DNA of 44,592 bases from Firmicutes bacterium UBA3941 (GCA_002385665.1 DGDX01000013.1:1-44592); one strand, 5' to 3'; positions 26,801 through 36,095 are shown, counted from the stretch's first letter. The notes: generated by a model from the sequence alone, not told the origin. Numbers and translations: made by a program.

Positions 26801-28109
26801 AGAGAAAACGGCCTATGGTTTTGTAAAGAAGTATCTGGAAGATAAGGATAAGGTAGTCACCAATGCAGAGATAAAAAGGCTGGTTGCCGGCTGTACAGGC
26901 GTGAAACGGACCACAGGTCAGCACCCAGGTGGTATAATGGTGGTACCTAAAGGTCGGGAAATATACGAGTTTACACCAGTACAATATCCGGCAGATGCAA
27001 AGGATTCTGGAGTCATAACTACCCATTTTGATTATAATTTTATCCATGATAATCTAGTAAAGTTAGATATATTAGGACACGATGATCCTACCATGATTAG
27101 GATGCTGGAGGATCTTACGGGAGTAGATTCCAGACATATTTCATTGGATGATGAAAGAACCATGGCAATTTTCTCGGGTACTGAAGTCCTAGGTATAAAG
27201 CCAGAAGCGCTAGGCAGCCAGGTAGGAACTTTCGGAATACCCGAATTTGGCACTCGATTTGTCAGGCAAATGTTGGTGGATACTAAACCTACCACCTTTA
27301 GTGAGCTTATACGTATTAGCGGATTATCTCATGGGACGGATGTATGGCTCAATAATGCACAGACATTAATAAGGGATGGAACTGCACAGTTATCAGAGGT
27401 TATATCTACAAGAGATGATATAATGGTATATTTAATGTATAAGGGTTTGGAGCCGACAATGGCTTTTCAAATTATGGAGAGCGTACGAAAGGGAAGAGGT
27501 CTAACCCAGGAATTTGAGAAAGCAATGGTATCAAAAGGTGTACCGGACTGGTTTATTTCGTCATGTAAGAAGATTAAGTATATGTTTCCAAAGGCCCATG
27601 CTTCCGCCTATGTAATAATGGCTTTCAGGATCGCCTACTTCAAAGTCCATTATCCACATGCTTTCTATGCTGCGTATTTTACAATCAAAGCAGCTGATTT
27701 TGATGCAGATTTTGCTTTAAGTGGGGAAAAGGTGATAAGGGATAAAATCAGGGAATTGGAATCGAAGGGCAATAGTGCAACAGCCAAAGAGAAAAACCTC
27801 TTAACTATTTTGGAGGTTATTTTGGAGATGTATTTAAGAAATATTTCCTTTTTGCCTATAGATCTATACAAGTCCCACCCAACTAAATTTTTAATAGCTG
27901 ATGGTAGTATTAGGCCGCCATTGAACACTCTGCAGGGTATTGGTGCAAATGCAGCTCTAAGTATCGGTCAGGCTAGACTTGAGGGTGAGTTTATCTCACT
28001 AGAAGACTTAAGGGAGAGAACAAAAATTACCAAAACAGCTATTGAGATTTTAAGAAAGCATGGTGCTCTTGACGGTATCCCGGAAACCAGCCAACTTTCC
28101 CTATTTTAG
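23844..28109 (+). CDS. polC: DNA polymerase III PolC, Gram-positive type
   Basis: Replicative polymerase with built-in proofreading. The 1421-residue protein is full length. In order: N-terminal domain (1-215), OB-fold (about 225-315), a PHP domain split around the exonuclease (VELHLHTQMSSMDG near 323), DEDD exonuclease starting at VVIDIETTGLDP near 408, then the polymerase core with a Cys4 zinc site (CTKCRYSD and CPNCG) and catalytic aspartates in PDIDLNFSGEY (D950, D952). TTG 23844 follows GGGGGGAA by 11 bases. No disruption is seen. Confidence 0.98.
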   Translation: MLFRSFLDVDYKELVQDWKLKKTKVYIKDKRWEIIIEAINYIDAPTLSKIESLIKDKIGCIEDLRIIIEYTKSQEWFHDNFDKIWTDIVYSANKDMNDWAKWLSHCKTRLVENDLELVIKNPMIFQLLGNKGIDKYIKKWIAERFDLSFKVMLKVDVTSLEAEQIKYNKKKKQEDSKFIKNAISTNNNGTSTGKGERDSNSGEFVIIGKSIKGEPVAINTLGEDSGKVIVKGQVFDIESRETRSGKLIYSIDITDYTSSITVKTFCDKEQGEKIKNQIKKGDWVTVRGECSYDKYQRDIAIIFDDLMLSQSMDRTDDEPVKRVELHLHTQMSSMDGVSSVESLVSRAAKWGHPAIAITDHGVLQAFPNAYAAGKKHGIKIIYGMEAYLINDCKPMVQNGNGLGFDQDIVVIDIETTGLDPKYDAITEIGAVKIKNRKVVDTFQTFVNPEIPIPEKITKLTGIDDSMVRDAPPINEVLDDLRNFCGDSALAAHNVPFDFGFINEKVKGLNWEINNPIIDTLALSRELIKDLKRHGLNYVAKYFGIALDNHHRAYHDAMATGEILIRLFDILENMGVRTLSEINTTFTHITNYNSLPTSHALILVKNMRGLLNLYKLVSKSHLDYFYRQPRIPKSVLAKYREGLIIGSGCEAGELFKAMVHGRPYNEIVEIANFYDFLEIQPIGNNEYLVRDKHLNSHKDLENINRNIVKLGRNMNKPVVATGDVHFLDPQDEYFRRILMHGQGFGDAEFQPPLYFKTTREMLEDFSYLGTEIAKEVVIEAPRRIMASIDNIEPIPQGLATPEIPGSDEQIRKMAIDNARKIYGNPLPDMVENRLDKELKSIIEHGFAVLYLIAHKLVQKSLEDGYLVGSRGSVGSSLVAYLTNITEVNPLPPHYVCTKCRYSDFHIDKGEFGVGVDLPDKNCPNCGSVLKKDGFDIPFEVFLGFEGDKVPDIDLNFSGEYQPIAHKYTEELFGEGHVFRAGTIGTIAEKTAYGFVKKYLEDKDKVVTNAEIKRLVAGCTGVKRTTGQHPGGIMVVPKGREIYEFTPVQYPADAKDSGVITTHFDYNFIHDNLVKLDILGHDDPTMIRMLEDLTGVDSRHISLDDERTMAIFSGTEVLGIKPEALGSQVGTFGIPEFGTRFVRQMLVDTKPTTFSELIRISGLSHGTDVWLNNAQTLIRDGTAQLSEVISTRDDIMVYLMYKGLEPTMAFQIMESVRKGRGLTQEFEKAMVSKGVPDWFISSCKKIKYMFPKAHASAYVIMAFRIAYFKVHYPHAFYAAYFTIKAADFDADFALSGEKVIRDKIRELESKGNSATAKEKNLLTILEVILEMYLRNISFLPIDLYKSHPTKFLIADGSIRPPLNTLQGIGANAALSIGQARLEGEFISLEDLRERTKITKTAIEILRKHGALDGIPETSQLSLF

Positions 28110-28111
28110 CC

Positions 28112-28140
28112 TTGCGCTACTATATTTTTAATGCTATAAT
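28112..28140 (+). promoter_or_regulatory. Strong sigma-A promoter for the rimP-nusA-infB operon
   Basis: TTGCGC at 28112-28117, a 17-base spacer and perfect TATAAT at 28135-28140 preceded by TGC (extended -10). It begins 3 bases after the polC stop. Predicted start is near 28147, leaving a leader of about 208 nt before rimP. Confidence 0.85.
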
Positions 28141-28146
28141 TGAATT

Positions 28147-28354
28147 TGGACCAAATAGTATCGGTTTGAGACAGAGTGGGGAATACCCACTCTTTCATAT
28201 TATCTTAGAATGATTGAATAATATTGAGTAAAACTAAGTATGGGAATGGCTCATATGGTTGCCATCCTCCAGGGAGTTTTGGCTATAGCCATTGTGTAAA
28301 CCATCCCCAAAAATATGGGTATCACTACCAAGGATGAAGATGGAGGTAAGGAAT
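28147..28354 (+). promoter_or_regulatory. Long structured leader of rimP
   Basis: The leader contains AGAGTGGG (28173-28180)/CCCACTCT (28186-28193) with a 5-base loop, ATGGC (28246-28250) able to pair with GCCAT at either 28261-28265 or 28288-28292, the palindrome TGGCTATAGCCA (28280-28291), and CCTCC (28266-28270) complementary to the rimP Shine-Dalgarno GGAGG (28342-28346). The first hairpin has only TTCATATT after it, so it is a weak terminator at most. Mutually exclusive pairings suggest regulation of the operon at the RNA level. Confidence 0.5.
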
Positions 28355-28816
28355 TTGGCTAGAAAAAGCATTGAGAAAATTGCTCAAGAGATTGCTTTGC
28401 CCATAGTTGAAGAATTAGGCTATGAGTTAGTTGATTTAGAATACAAAAAAGAGGGTCCTCATTGGTGCCTGAGATTATACATAGATAAACCCGGTGGGAT
28501 CACCCTTGATGATTGTCAGGAAGTTAGCCAAAGGGTGGGCGATGTGCTTGATATAAAAGATCCCATTCCCCATAATTATTTTCTTGAGGTTTCATCCGTT
28601 GGATTGGATCGTCCATTAAAGAAGGAAGAAGATTTTGTTAGGTTTAAAGGACGTAATGTAGATCTAAAGCTATACAGGGCAATAGATGGATCCAAAAACT
28701 ATACTGGCGAATTGATCGGTTTAGACGGGGATACGATTCAGATACGGGTTGGAGGAGAAATACTTGGTTTTAAAAGGGATCAGGTTGCCATTGTAAGATT
28801 ATCAGTTGAATTTTGA
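28355..28816 (+). CDS. rimP: Ribosome maturation factor RimP
   Basis: Needed for 30S subunit maturation. From TTG 28355 the product is 153 residues, the normal size, beginning MARKSIEKIAQEIALPIVEE. GGAGGT (28342-28347) is 7 bases upstream. A TTG at 28292 in the same frame would add 21 unconserved residues and swallow the Shine-Dalgarno. Conserved parts include GYELVDLEYKKEG, LRLYIDKPGGITLDDC and FLEVSSVGLDRPLKK. It is the first gene of the operon. Confidence 0.95.
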   Translation: MARKSIEKIAQEIALPIVEELGYELVDLEYKKEGPHWCLRLYIDKPGGITLDDCQEVSQRVGDVLDIKDPIPHNYFLEVSSVGLDRPLKKEEDFVRFKGRNVDLKLYRAIDGSKNYTGELIGLDGDTIQIRVGGEILGFKRDQVAIVRLSVEF

Positions 28817-28874
28817 TAAGTGTCTTAAATTTACTATTTTAGTTTAAATCAATGCTCTTTGAGGAGGAGTTAAA

Positions 28875-29960
28875 ATGAACGGGGAGTTTCTTGGTGCTCT
28901 GGATCAGATCGCCAGCGAAAAAGGAATTGACAAGGAAATATTGATAGATGCTATTGAAGCAGCGCTTTTGTCGGCTTATAAGAAAAACTTTGGGACTAGT
29001 CAAAATGTGCAGGTTAACATCGATAAATCAACGGGTGTAGTCAAGGTTTATGCAATGAAAACTATAGTAGATGAGGTAGTTGATGAATCACAGCAGATCT
29101 ATTTAGAAGATGCCCAAAGGATTGACCCGGTTTATAAATTGGGGGATGTTGTAAAGATAGAGGTTACTCCCAAAAACTTTGGTCGTATAGCCGCACAGAA
29201 TGCCAAACAGGTTGTAGTCCAGCGCATACGTGAGGCTGAAAGAGCCCTTATATACCAAAAATTTATTGAAAAAGAAGACGAAATTATGACCTGTGTAATT
29301 CAACGAGCAGAACGTAGAAATGTATTCGTTGATATAGACGGTGCCGAAGCAACTATGCCACCTAACGAACAGGTTCTTACTGAAAATTATCAAGTTAATG
29401 ATCGTTTAATGGTATATATTACAGAAGTAAAGATGACCAATAAAGGTCCCCAAATAACCGTTTCCAGAACCCATCCCAATCTAGTAAAAAGACTTTTTGA
29501 AAGGGAAGTTCCCGAAATTATACGTGGAGAGGTCATTATTAAGGATATAGCGCGAGAAGCAGGTTCGAGGACAAAAATGGCTGTTTTTACTCATCACCCC
29601 AGCATCGATCCAATTGGAGCGTGTGTTGGGCAGCATGGTATAAGAGTACAACATGTTGTTGACGAATTAAAGGGTGAAAAAATTGACATCATTAAGTGGA
29701 GCGATGACCCTAGGGAGTATATTGGGAGTGCCTTAAGTCCTGCTAGGATACTGAATGTACAGATCAATGAACTTGAAAAATCAGCAAGGGTAGTAGTCCC
29801 GGACAATCAGCTATCACTTGCAATCGGTAAAGAGGGTCAAAACGCAAGATTGGCAGCCAAGTTAACCGGTTGGAAGATTGATATAAAGAGCATATCTCAA
29901 ATGGACAATATTGATTCTATAGAAGATGATAATATGATTCAAGGGGATGATGTGCTTTGA
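28875..29960 (+). CDS. nusA: Transcription termination/antitermination factor NusA
   Basis: RNA polymerase-binding factor controlling pausing and termination. The 361-residue product has the N-terminal polymerase-binding domain (1-125), S1 domain (about 135-200) and two KH domains (about 205-345; SIDPIGACVGQHGIRVQHV and LAIGKEGQNARLAAKL). It lacks the C-terminal acidic repeats of E. coli NusA, as is usual in Firmicutes. GAGGAGGAG precedes ATG 28875. The last codon overlaps the TTG start of the next gene. Confidence 0.97.
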   Translation: MNGEFLGALDQIASEKGIDKEILIDAIEAALLSAYKKNFGTSQNVQVNIDKSTGVVKVYAMKTIVDEVVDESQQIYLEDAQRIDPVYKLGDVVKIEVTPKNFGRIAAQNAKQVVVQRIREAERALIYQKFIEKEDEIMTCVIQRAERRNVFVDIDGAEATMPPNEQVLTENYQVNDRLMVYITEVKMTNKGPQITVSRTHPNLVKRLFEREVPEIIRGEVIIKDIAREAGSRTKMAVFTHHPSIDPIGACVGQHGIRVQHVVDELKGEKIDIIKWSDDPREYIGSALSPARILNVQINELEKSARVVVPDNQLSLAIGKEGQNARLAAKLTGWKIDIKSISQMDNIDSIEDDNMIQGDDVL

Positions 29961-30232
29961 GAAAAAGAAAGATTCCTCTCAGAATGTGTATAGGCTGTAA
30001 CGAAATGCGTCCCAAGAAAGAACTTATTAGAGTGGTTAGAAGCCCAGAAGGTGATATTAGCATAGACAAAGTAGGGAAGAAACCAGGCAGGGGAGCTTAT
30101 ATATGCATGGATCAAAATTGTTTGGAAAGCGCCATAAGGAACAAAAGACTAGAGCGGGCTTTTGGGCAAAAAATTTCCCATGATATATATGATAGTTTAA
30201 CTAATGAAATGGGTGAAGGTGAGAATAATTAA
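29957..30232 (+). CDS. rnpM: YlxR family protein, RNase P modulator RnpM
   Basis: Small RNA-binding protein; the B. subtilis homologue was recently shown to bind RNase P RNA. The 91-residue protein has the family signature LRMCIGCNEMRPKKELIRVV and KPGRGAYICMDQNCLESAI. Its cysteines (C12, C15 in CIGC, and later ICMDQNC) are in typical places. TTG 29957 overlaps the nusA stop by 4 nt (TTGA). Confidence 0.92.
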   Translation: MRKRKIPLRMCIGCNEMRPKKELIRVVRSPEGDISIDKVGKKPGRGAYICMDQNCLESAIRNKRLERAFGQKISHDIYDSLTNEMGEGENN

Positions 30233-30557
30233 CAATAAGATTTATCAACTGATTGGCCTTTCAAAAAGGGCAGGGAAAATAGTGTCTGGTTCGTTTGCAG
30301 TAGAGAATGCAATTAGATCAGGAAAAGCACGATTGGTCATTGTAAGTGATGAGGCTTCAGCAAATACGGTTAAAAAATTCCGAGATATGTGTGAGTACAG
30401 AAAAGTGGATATAATACAATTTGGTAGCAAAAAAGCCTTAGGTGAATGTATTGGTAAGACGGAGCGTACCCTTCTAGCTATAACTGATATGGCGTTTAGG
30501 GATATGATAATTAGAGTATTACCATCGTCTATAACAAAAATGGGGGTGATGGATTAA
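30204..30557 (+). CDS. ylxQ: L7Ae-family kink-turn RNA-binding protein YlxQ
   Basis: Small ribosomal-protein-L7Ae-like protein; function unproven. The core begins [20 protein letters not shown], matching the family start. The exact start is uncertain: ATG 30204 gives 117 residues and a 29-nt overlap with ylxR but has no clear Shine-Dalgarno; GTG 30213 and GTG 30219 would be shorter and nearer the usual length of about 100. The stop overlaps the infB start (TAATG). Confidence 0.88.
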   Translation: MKWVKVRIINNKIYQLIGLSKRAGKIVSGSFAVENAIRSGKARLVIVSDEASANTVKKFRDMCEYRKVDIIQFGSKKALGECIGKTERTLLAITDMAFRDMIIRVLPSSITKMGVMD

Positions 30558-32878
30558 TGTCAAAAATTAATGTGTACTCAATGGCGAAAAAAGTAACTGT
30601 GGGTGCCAGAGAATTAATGGATAAGGTAGGAGAAGTAGAAAGGGATATAGCCGAATATAAAAATACCCTTCTGAAACTCAGAGACAGATTAAACCAGGAA
30701 GCCAGAGAGAAAGAATTAGAAGAAAAGAAAAAGAGACAAAGGCTAGAAGAGGAATTACGCAAGAAGAAAGAAGAAGAACAGCGAATAATTTTGGAAGAAA
30801 AGGCCAAAAAAGATTCCCAACCAACAACAGTGGGACGAACAGGAGAAGAGAAAGAAATAAGACCGGATGTCGAGGATACCCATAATAAGCAGTCACGAGG
30901 GAAATCCAAAGGAATTATCCGGGAATTCGATATACCAGTGGAGAAACCCGGCAAGGATAAAGCCGCTCCGAGCAAGGGATATGATAGTGTTCAAAGACGG
31001 AGAGAACGAAAGAATAAAATGGATTTTTGGGAAGAAGAAGAAGCATATTCCAGAATCAAGAAGCTGAGAACAAGCAAGACATCCAGCCAGAAGAAACAAG
31101 AACAATCTGCAAAAGTACCGGAAAGGAAAAAAGCTATCATAATGGGAGAACTTATATCGGTAAAAGAGTTGTCAGAAAAAATAGGGGTTTCTGTACCCGA
31201 AATCATGAAAAAGCTAATGAACCTTGGAATCTTGGCTACAATTAATCAAGATTTAGATTATGATACAGCTGCGATTATATCAGCTGAATTTGGGATCCAG
31301 CTAGATAAAAAGGTTGTTAAAAGCTTTGAAGAGATACTAGAGGATGAGGATTTTGAGGATGATCCCTCTAGTTTAGAACCTCGTCCACCCATAGTAACAG
31401 TTATGGGACATGTGGATCACGGAAAAACATCATTATTGGACGCCATAAGAAATTCAAGGGTAACAGCGCAAGAGGCAGGTGGAATTACCCAACATATAGG
31501 TGCTTATACAGTAAATGTGGATAATAAACTCATAACTTTCTTAGATACACCAGGTCACGAGGCTTTTACGTCAATGAGAGCACGAGGTGCTCAGGTTACC
31601 GATATTGCGATTTTAGTAGTAGCTGCCAATGATGGTGTTATGCCACAAACCGTTGAGGCCATTAATCATGCCAAAGAGGCAGGGGTCCCCATTGTAGTCG
31701 CAATTAACAAGATCGATGTCGCAGGAGCGAATCCTGAGAGGGTTAAGCAGGAACTGACTGAACACGGTTTATTGGTAGAAGAATGGGGCGGCGATACAAT
31801 AGCAGTACCTGTTTCTGCTTTGCGTAATGAGGGTATTGATACCTTGTTGGAGATGGTTTTATTGGTAGCAGAAATGCAGGAATTAAAAGCCAACCCCAAC
31901 CGGCTTGCAAAAGGGACAATAATCGAAGCAGAACTGGATAAAGGTAGGGGCCCAGTTGCGACAGTCTTAGTACAAAAGGGAACCCTTAAGGTAGGTGATT
32001 CCATAGTAGCTGGTACGGCTTATGGTAGGGTACGAGCCATGATGGATCATACGGGTAAGCGGCTTAAAAAGGCAGGTCCTTCTACCCCAGTTCAGGTATT
32101 AGGGCTTACAGAGGTTCCAGAAGCAGGGGACATTTTGTATTGTGTAGAGGATGATAAACTAGCAAAACAAGTTTCAGAGGAACGTAAAGAAAAGCTCAGA
32201 GAATTACAGATCAAGGCTTCGTCCAAGGTGTCCTTGGATGATCTGTTTAGCAAGATCAAAGAAGGAGAAGTGAAAGATTTAAACCTTATTATAAAAGCTG
32301 ATGTACAAGGATCTGCTGAGGCGTTGAAACAATCCCTTGAAAGGTTAAGCAATGATGAGGTGCGTGTTCGTACTATACATGCAGGTGTAGGTGCAATCAA
32401 CGAATCTGATGTCATGCTAGCGACTGCTTCCAATGCGATTATCATAGGGTTCAATGTTCGGCCATCCCCAGGTGCATCGGATTTGGCAAATAAAGAAGAG
32501 ATTGATATCCGACTTTACAGGGTAATATATAATGCTATTGAAGATATAGAGGCTGCTATGAAGGGTATGCTAGAACCTGAATATAAAGAGGTTATTTTAG
32601 GCCATGCCGAGGTAAGAGAGATCTTCAGGGTACCTGGTGCTGGCGTCGTTGCTGGTGCTTATGTTACCGATGGTAAGATTCTAAGAAATGCAGATGCACG
32701 TATTGTCCGTAATGGAATCGTGATTTACGAAGGCAAGATTGCTTCCCTAAGGCGTTTTAAGGATGACGTAAGGGAGGTTGCCTCGGGTTATGAATGCGGT
32801 ATCAGTTTACTAAACTTCAATGATATTAAAGAAGAGGATATAATTGAGGTTTCTATTCAAGAAGAAATAAAGCGATAG
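30557..32878 (+). CDS. infB: Translation initiation factor IF-2
   Basis: GTPase that brings initiator tRNA to the 30S subunit. The 773-residue product has a charged N-terminal region with a predicted coiled coil (about 40-85), an IF2-N domain (about 200-250, [20 protein letters not shown]), the G domain from about residue 285 ([27 protein letters not shown]), and domains II-IV to the end. GGGGGTGATGG lies just before ATG 30557. An internal ATG at 31142 could in principle give a shorter isoform, but it has no well-placed Shine-Dalgarno. Confidence 0.98.
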   Translation: MSKINVYSMAKKVTVGARELMDKVGEVERDIAEYKNTLLKLRDRLNQEAREKELEEKKKRQRLEEELRKKKEEEQRIILEEKAKKDSQPTTVGRTGEEKEIRPDVEDTHNKQSRGKSKGIIREFDIPVEKPGKDKAAPSKGYDSVQRRRERKNKMDFWEEEEAYSRIKKLRTSKTSSQKKQEQSAKVPERKKAIIMGELISVKELSEKIGVSVPEIMKKLMNLGILATINQDLDYDTAAIISAEFGIQLDKKVVKSFEEILEDEDFEDDPSSLEPRPPIVTVMGHVDHGKTSLLDAIRNSRVTAQEAGGITQHIGAYTVNVDNKLITFLDTPGHEAFTSMRARGAQVTDIAILVVAANDGVMPQTVEAINHAKEAGVPIVVAINKIDVAGANPERVKQELTEHGLLVEEWGGDTIAVPVSALRNEGIDTLLEMVLLVAEMQELKANPNRLAKGTIIEAELDKGRGPVATVLVQKGTLKVGDSIVAGTAYGRVRAMMDHTGKRLKKAGPSTPVQVLGLTEVPEAGDILYCVEDDKLAKQVSEERKEKLRELQIKASSKVSLDDLFSKIKEGEVKDLNLIIKADVQGSAEALKQSLERLSNDEVRVRTIHAGVGAINESDVMLATASNAIIIGFNVRPSPGASDLANKEEIDIRLYRVIYNAIEDIEAAMKGMLEPEYKEVILGHAEVREIFRVPGAGVVAGAYVTDGKILRNADARIVRNGIVIYEGKIASLRRFKDDVREVASGYECGISLLNFNDIKEEDIIEVSIQEEIKR

Positions 32879-32906
32879 CATTGATAAATAAAGGCAGGTG
32901 GGTATC

Positions 32907-33278
32907 TTGAAGCACCAGAGGATAGATAGGATTGCTGAAGAAGTAAAAAAAGAAGTAAGTAGAATCATCCGGGAAGAAGTTAAGGATCCACGTATAGGAC
33001 AGATGGCTTCTGTACTTCGTGCCGATGTATCCGGGGATTTACGCCATGCAAAGATATATGTGAGCGTTTTAGGCGATGATAAGGAAAGAGCTTCTACTAT
33101 GGAGGGACTTACCAGGGCAGCTGGTTTCATAAGAAAGGGATTGGGTAGGGCCCTTAAAATCCGGTATGTACCCGAGCTTAGTTTCATTCTGGATACTTCT
33201 ATTGAATATAGTGTAGATATTAGCAAAAAGATAATGGAAGTTAATAGGCAACAGGAGAAGTCAAATGAGAATGATTGA
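32907..33278 (+). CDS. rbfA: 30S ribosome-binding factor RbfA
   Basis: Cold-shock and 16S maturation factor with a KH-like fold. TTG 32907 gives 123 residues starting MKHQRIDRIAEEVKKEVSRI, in line with homologues; AGGCAGGTGGG (32892-32902) supplies the ribosome-binding site, which a GTG start at 32898 would disrupt. DPRIGQMASVLRADVSGDLRHAKIYVSV is conserved. In B. subtilis ylxP lies between infB and rbfA; it is absent here. The gene overlaps nrnA by 14 nt. Confidence 0.95.
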   Translation: MKHQRIDRIAEEVKKEVSRIIREEVKDPRIGQMASVLRADVSGDLRHAKIYVSVLGDDKERASTMEGLTRAAGFIRKGLGRALKIRYVPELSFILDTSIEYSVDISKKIMEVNRQQEKSNEND

Positions 33279-34236
33279 CATCGTAGAAGCAATACATGAG
33301 AGCAATTCCATTGCACTCATTACCCATATCAATCCAGATGGGGATGCAGTGGGTAGTCTGATTGCACTCATGCTTGCCCTGGATAAAATGGGAAAATCGG
33401 TATATGGATACTGCCAGGATGATGTCCCAAAGTCACTGTGTTTTTTGGACGGCGCAGACAGAATATCAAAGCCAACAGATCCGGTTGAACGATACGATCT
33501 AGCGGTTGCCCTGGACTGTAGCGACCGTGAGAGAATGGGTGATTGTGCATCGATAATGGATATGGCGATTCGTTCAGCTAATATAGATCACCATCGAAGT
33601 AACACTTATTATGCGGATATAAATATCGTGCATGAGGATGCTTCCGCAACCGGAGAGATGATCTATGAATTGGTACAACAACTTGAGGATACAGGTGATA
33701 AAAACATAGCCGAAGCCCTCTACACTGCCATAGTTACGGATACGGGTGGGTTTTCATTCAGTAACACCACTGCAAGAACCCACAGGGTGATAGCTAATTT
33801 AATAGAATGGGGTGCAGAGGTAACCGAGCTGTCGACAAGGTTGTTTAGAAATCATTCTCCAGAGTGGATACGGCTCTTAGGGGAAGCGATAAATACATTG
33901 AAGATTTATCATGAGGGAAGGGTGTCTACTTTATATGTTACTAGAGAGATGTTACAAAAGGTAGGGGCTAGCGAGGAACATATCAACGGAATAATTCAAT
34001 ACGGAAAAGATATTTCTGGGGTTGAGCTAGCGGTTTTCTTCAGAGAAGTAGACCCTTCTACAACTAAGGTTAGTTTTCGATCCGGCTCCTTAATAGATGT
34101 TAGTGCATTGGCGCAAAAATTCGGAGGAGGCGGGCATAAGAGGGCTTCAGGTTGTACCATCAATTTACCGCTGTTTAAAGCTCATAAATATACTATGGAA
34201 GTGATAGATAATTATTTTAGGGAGACTGTAAAATAA
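33265..34236 (+). CDS. nrnA: DHH-family nanoRNase / pAp phosphatase NrnA
   Basis: Degrades RNA oligonucleotides of a few residues and dephosphorylates pAp. The 323-residue protein has the DHH phosphoesterase motifs: HINPDGDAVGS (metal site), ALDCSDRERMG, IDHH at about residues 107-110, and the DHHA1 glycine-rich motif GGGGHKRASGC near 287-297. GGAG precedes ATG 33265, which lies inside the rbfA 3' end. In Firmicutes this gene often sits between rbfA and truB. Confidence 0.94.
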   Translation: MRMIDIVEAIHESNSIALITHINPDGDAVGSLIALMLALDKMGKSVYGYCQDDVPKSLCFLDGADRISKPTDPVERYDLAVALDCSDRERMGDCASIMDMAIRSANIDHHRSNTYYADINIVHEDASATGEMIYELVQQLEDTGDKNIAEALYTAIVTDTGGFSFSNTTARTHRVIANLIEWGAEVTELSTRLFRNHSPEWIRLLGEAINTLKIYHEGRVSTLYVTREMLQKVGASEEHINGIIQYGKDISGVELAVFFREVDPSTTKVSFRSGSLIDVSALAQKFGGGGHKRASGCTINLPLFKAHKYTMEVIDNYFRETVK

Positions 34237-35130
34237 ATGGATGGGGTTATCAATGTATTAAAGCCACCAGGAATGACATCCAGCGATGTGGTAGTCTATT
34301 TACGCCGGCTAATGAAAGTAAAAAAAATTGGACATGCAGGTACGTTAGATCCTGGCGCTGCAGGAGTTTTGGTTGTATGTATAGGAAGGGCAACCAAAAT
34401 TGCCGAATACATGATGGATGCTGACAAGACCTATAGGGGTGGATTAGTACTGGGTGTTGAGACAGATACATTGGATGCAGACGGTAACATTACAAATAAG
34501 AGTACAAGTCTACCCGAATTATCCGATATAGAAGTGGTTTTCAAAAAATATCAGGGCAGGATACTACAAACTCCCCCTATGTATTCAGCTATAAAACATC
34601 AGGGGAGGCGTTTATATAAGCTGGCAAGACAAGGTGAGAAAGTAGAAGTAGCACCCAGGGAAATAGAAATATTCAAAAATAAAATACTGGAATTCTACCC
34701 ACCTGATCAAGTTTTCTTTCAGGTAAGTTGTAGTAAGGGTACATATATTCGTTCCCTTGTCAGGGATATAGGGGAATCATTAGGTTGCGGTGCCTATCTT
34801 TCCTATCTGATTCGGGTAGCCAGCGGTCAATTCAGTATAGCTGAAAGTATTTCACTCCAGGAAATAAAGAGAGCCCTGCTGGAAAGTAAAATAGAGGAGT
34901 TTATTACACCAATGGACATTGCACTTTCCCAATTTCCTTCCTTAGTTATAGATGATAATGCCTATACGAGAGTAATTAATGGTAACCTTATCGGGAAAGA
35001 TAGCGTCATATCTGATTTAGGTTGCATAGCCGAAGGTAAATTGTTTAGGGTTTACTGTCGAAAACATTTCATTGGGTTAGGTTATATAGATGCAAACAAT
35101 ATGATAAGAATGAGAAAGGTTTTAGGTTAG
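34237..35130 (+). CDS. truB: tRNA pseudouridine-55 synthase TruB
   Basis: Makes pseudouridine 55 in the T-loop of tRNAs. The 297-residue protein has catalytic aspartate D38 in GHAGTLDPGAAGVLVV, plus YRGGLVLGVETDTLDADGNI and GTYIRSLVRDIG. ATG 34237 directly follows the nrnA stop codon; the nearest purine-rich site is GGGAG about 13 bases upstream, so translation may depend on coupling. Confidence 0.97.
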   Translation: MDGVINVLKPPGMTSSDVVVYLRRLMKVKKIGHAGTLDPGAAGVLVVCIGRATKIAEYMMDADKTYRGGLVLGVETDTLDADGNITNKSTSLPELSDIEVVFKKYQGRILQTPPMYSAIKHQGRRLYKLARQGEKVEVAPREIEIFKNKILEFYPPDQVFFQVSCSKGTYIRSLVRDIGESLGCGAYLSYLIRVASGQFSIAESISLQEIKRALLESKIEEFITPMDIALSQFPSLVIDDNAYTRVINGNLIGKDSVISDLGCIAEGKLFRVYCRKHFIGLGYIDANNMIRMRKVLG

Positions 35131-35138
35131 GATAGAAA

Positions 35139-36074
35139 ATGCGGGTAGTTTTCAATTATGAAAGACAAAATAGTTTGAAAGAGCCTATGGCTATCGCTTT
35201 AGGAACTTTTGACGGGATTCACATCGGTCATCAGATGTTAATCAGGCAATTAAAAATGATTCGAAGCACAACCGGTTGTAAAAGCCTTGTATATACCTTC
35301 TTAAACAATCCAATAGAATTTCTATCCTCCAAGGATATCCCTCCTAAAATAATGACCATATCCGAAAGGATGAAAAAATTTAAATGCCTAGGAATTGACT
35401 ATCTGGTGTTCAATCCCTTTGACAGGATCCTAGCGTCCATGTCACCGCAAGAGTTCATTGAGGATATGCTTGTTAATAAATATAATCTTAAATACCTTGT
35501 AGTGGGTTATGATTTCAAGTTTGGAAATATGGCTAGTGGGGATATAGAGTTACTACGTAAACTAAGCCCAAAATACGGATTTGAATTGGTGGTAATTCCT
35601 CCATTATCCTTGGAAGGAAAGGTCATTAGTAGTAGCTTTATACGAAAACTCATCCAGACGGAGGGCCAGATGGAGAAGGTATCCATGATAATGGGTAGCC
35701 ATTATGCTATTTCCGGTAAAGTCATTCATGGTTATGGCCGGGGTAAGGATCTAGGTTTTCCAACAGCAAACCTGGAATTCAATACCCAAAAGGCAATTCC
35801 CAAATATGGTATTTATTTAACCAAGGTTAGTATAGGTGTAGCTTCCTATTGGGGTATGACTAATGTCGGGATCAATCCAACCTTCAATAATAAAGGCTTA
35901 TTTATAGAAACCCATGTTCTGGACTATAATGGAGATCTCTATGGAGCAAAGATAAAAGTCGAATTTTTAAAGCGAATCCGTGATGAGATTAAATTCACAA
36001 ATATAGAAGAGCTAAAAGAGCAAATATCCAAGGATATCAAATGGGCAAAAAACTACGTTTACAAATTGCACTGA
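35139..36074 (+). CDS. ribF: Bifunctional riboflavin kinase / FAD synthetase
   Basis: Converts riboflavin to FMN and FMN to FAD. The 311-residue protein has the N-terminal nucleotidyltransferase domain (GTFDGIHIGHQ near residues 23-33) and the C-terminal riboflavin-kinase domain (GKVIHGYGRGKDLGFPTANL, from about 190). Both halves look intact. It closes the rimP operon; the rpsO promoter overlaps its last codons. Confidence 0.96.
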   Translation: MRVVFNYERQNSLKEPMAIALGTFDGIHIGHQMLIRQLKMIRSTTGCKSLVYTFLNNPIEFLSSKDIPPKIMTISERMKKFKCLGIDYLVFNPFDRILASMSPQEFIEDMLVNKYNLKYLVVGYDFKFGNMASGDIELLRKLSPKYGFELVVIPPLSLEGKVISSSFIRKLIQTEGQMEKVSMIMGSHYAISGKVIHGYGRGKDLGFPTANLEFNTQKAIPKYGIYLTKVSIGVASYWGMTNVGINPTFNNKGLFIETHVLDYNGDLYGAKIKVEFLKRIRDEIKFTNIEELKEQISKDIKWAKNYVYKLH

Positions 36075-36086
36075 ATATGATAATAT
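36058..36086 (+). promoter_or_regulatory. Sigma-A promoter for rpsO
   Basis: TTTACA at 36058-36063, a 17-base spacer and TAATAT at 36081-36086. It overlaps the ribF stop codon and would give a leader starting near 36093. The -10 box is only moderately good. Confidence 0.6.
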
Positions 36087-36095
36087 ATCAATGGA

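Noticed and set aside
28173..28200. AGAGTGGG/CCCACTCT as the terminator of polC
   Set aside because: It lies downstream of the strong rimP promoter and has no T run; it fits better as part of the rimP leader, though partial termination cannot be excluded.
30678..31245. Alternative open frames within infB on both strands
   Set aside because: They fall in the repetitive, charged N-terminal region of IF-2, whose codon composition creates long spurious frames.
31142..32878. Internal start for a short IF-2 isoform at ATG 31142
   Set aside because: The nearest purine-rich stretch is about 17 bases upstream, too far for normal initiation; no other support.
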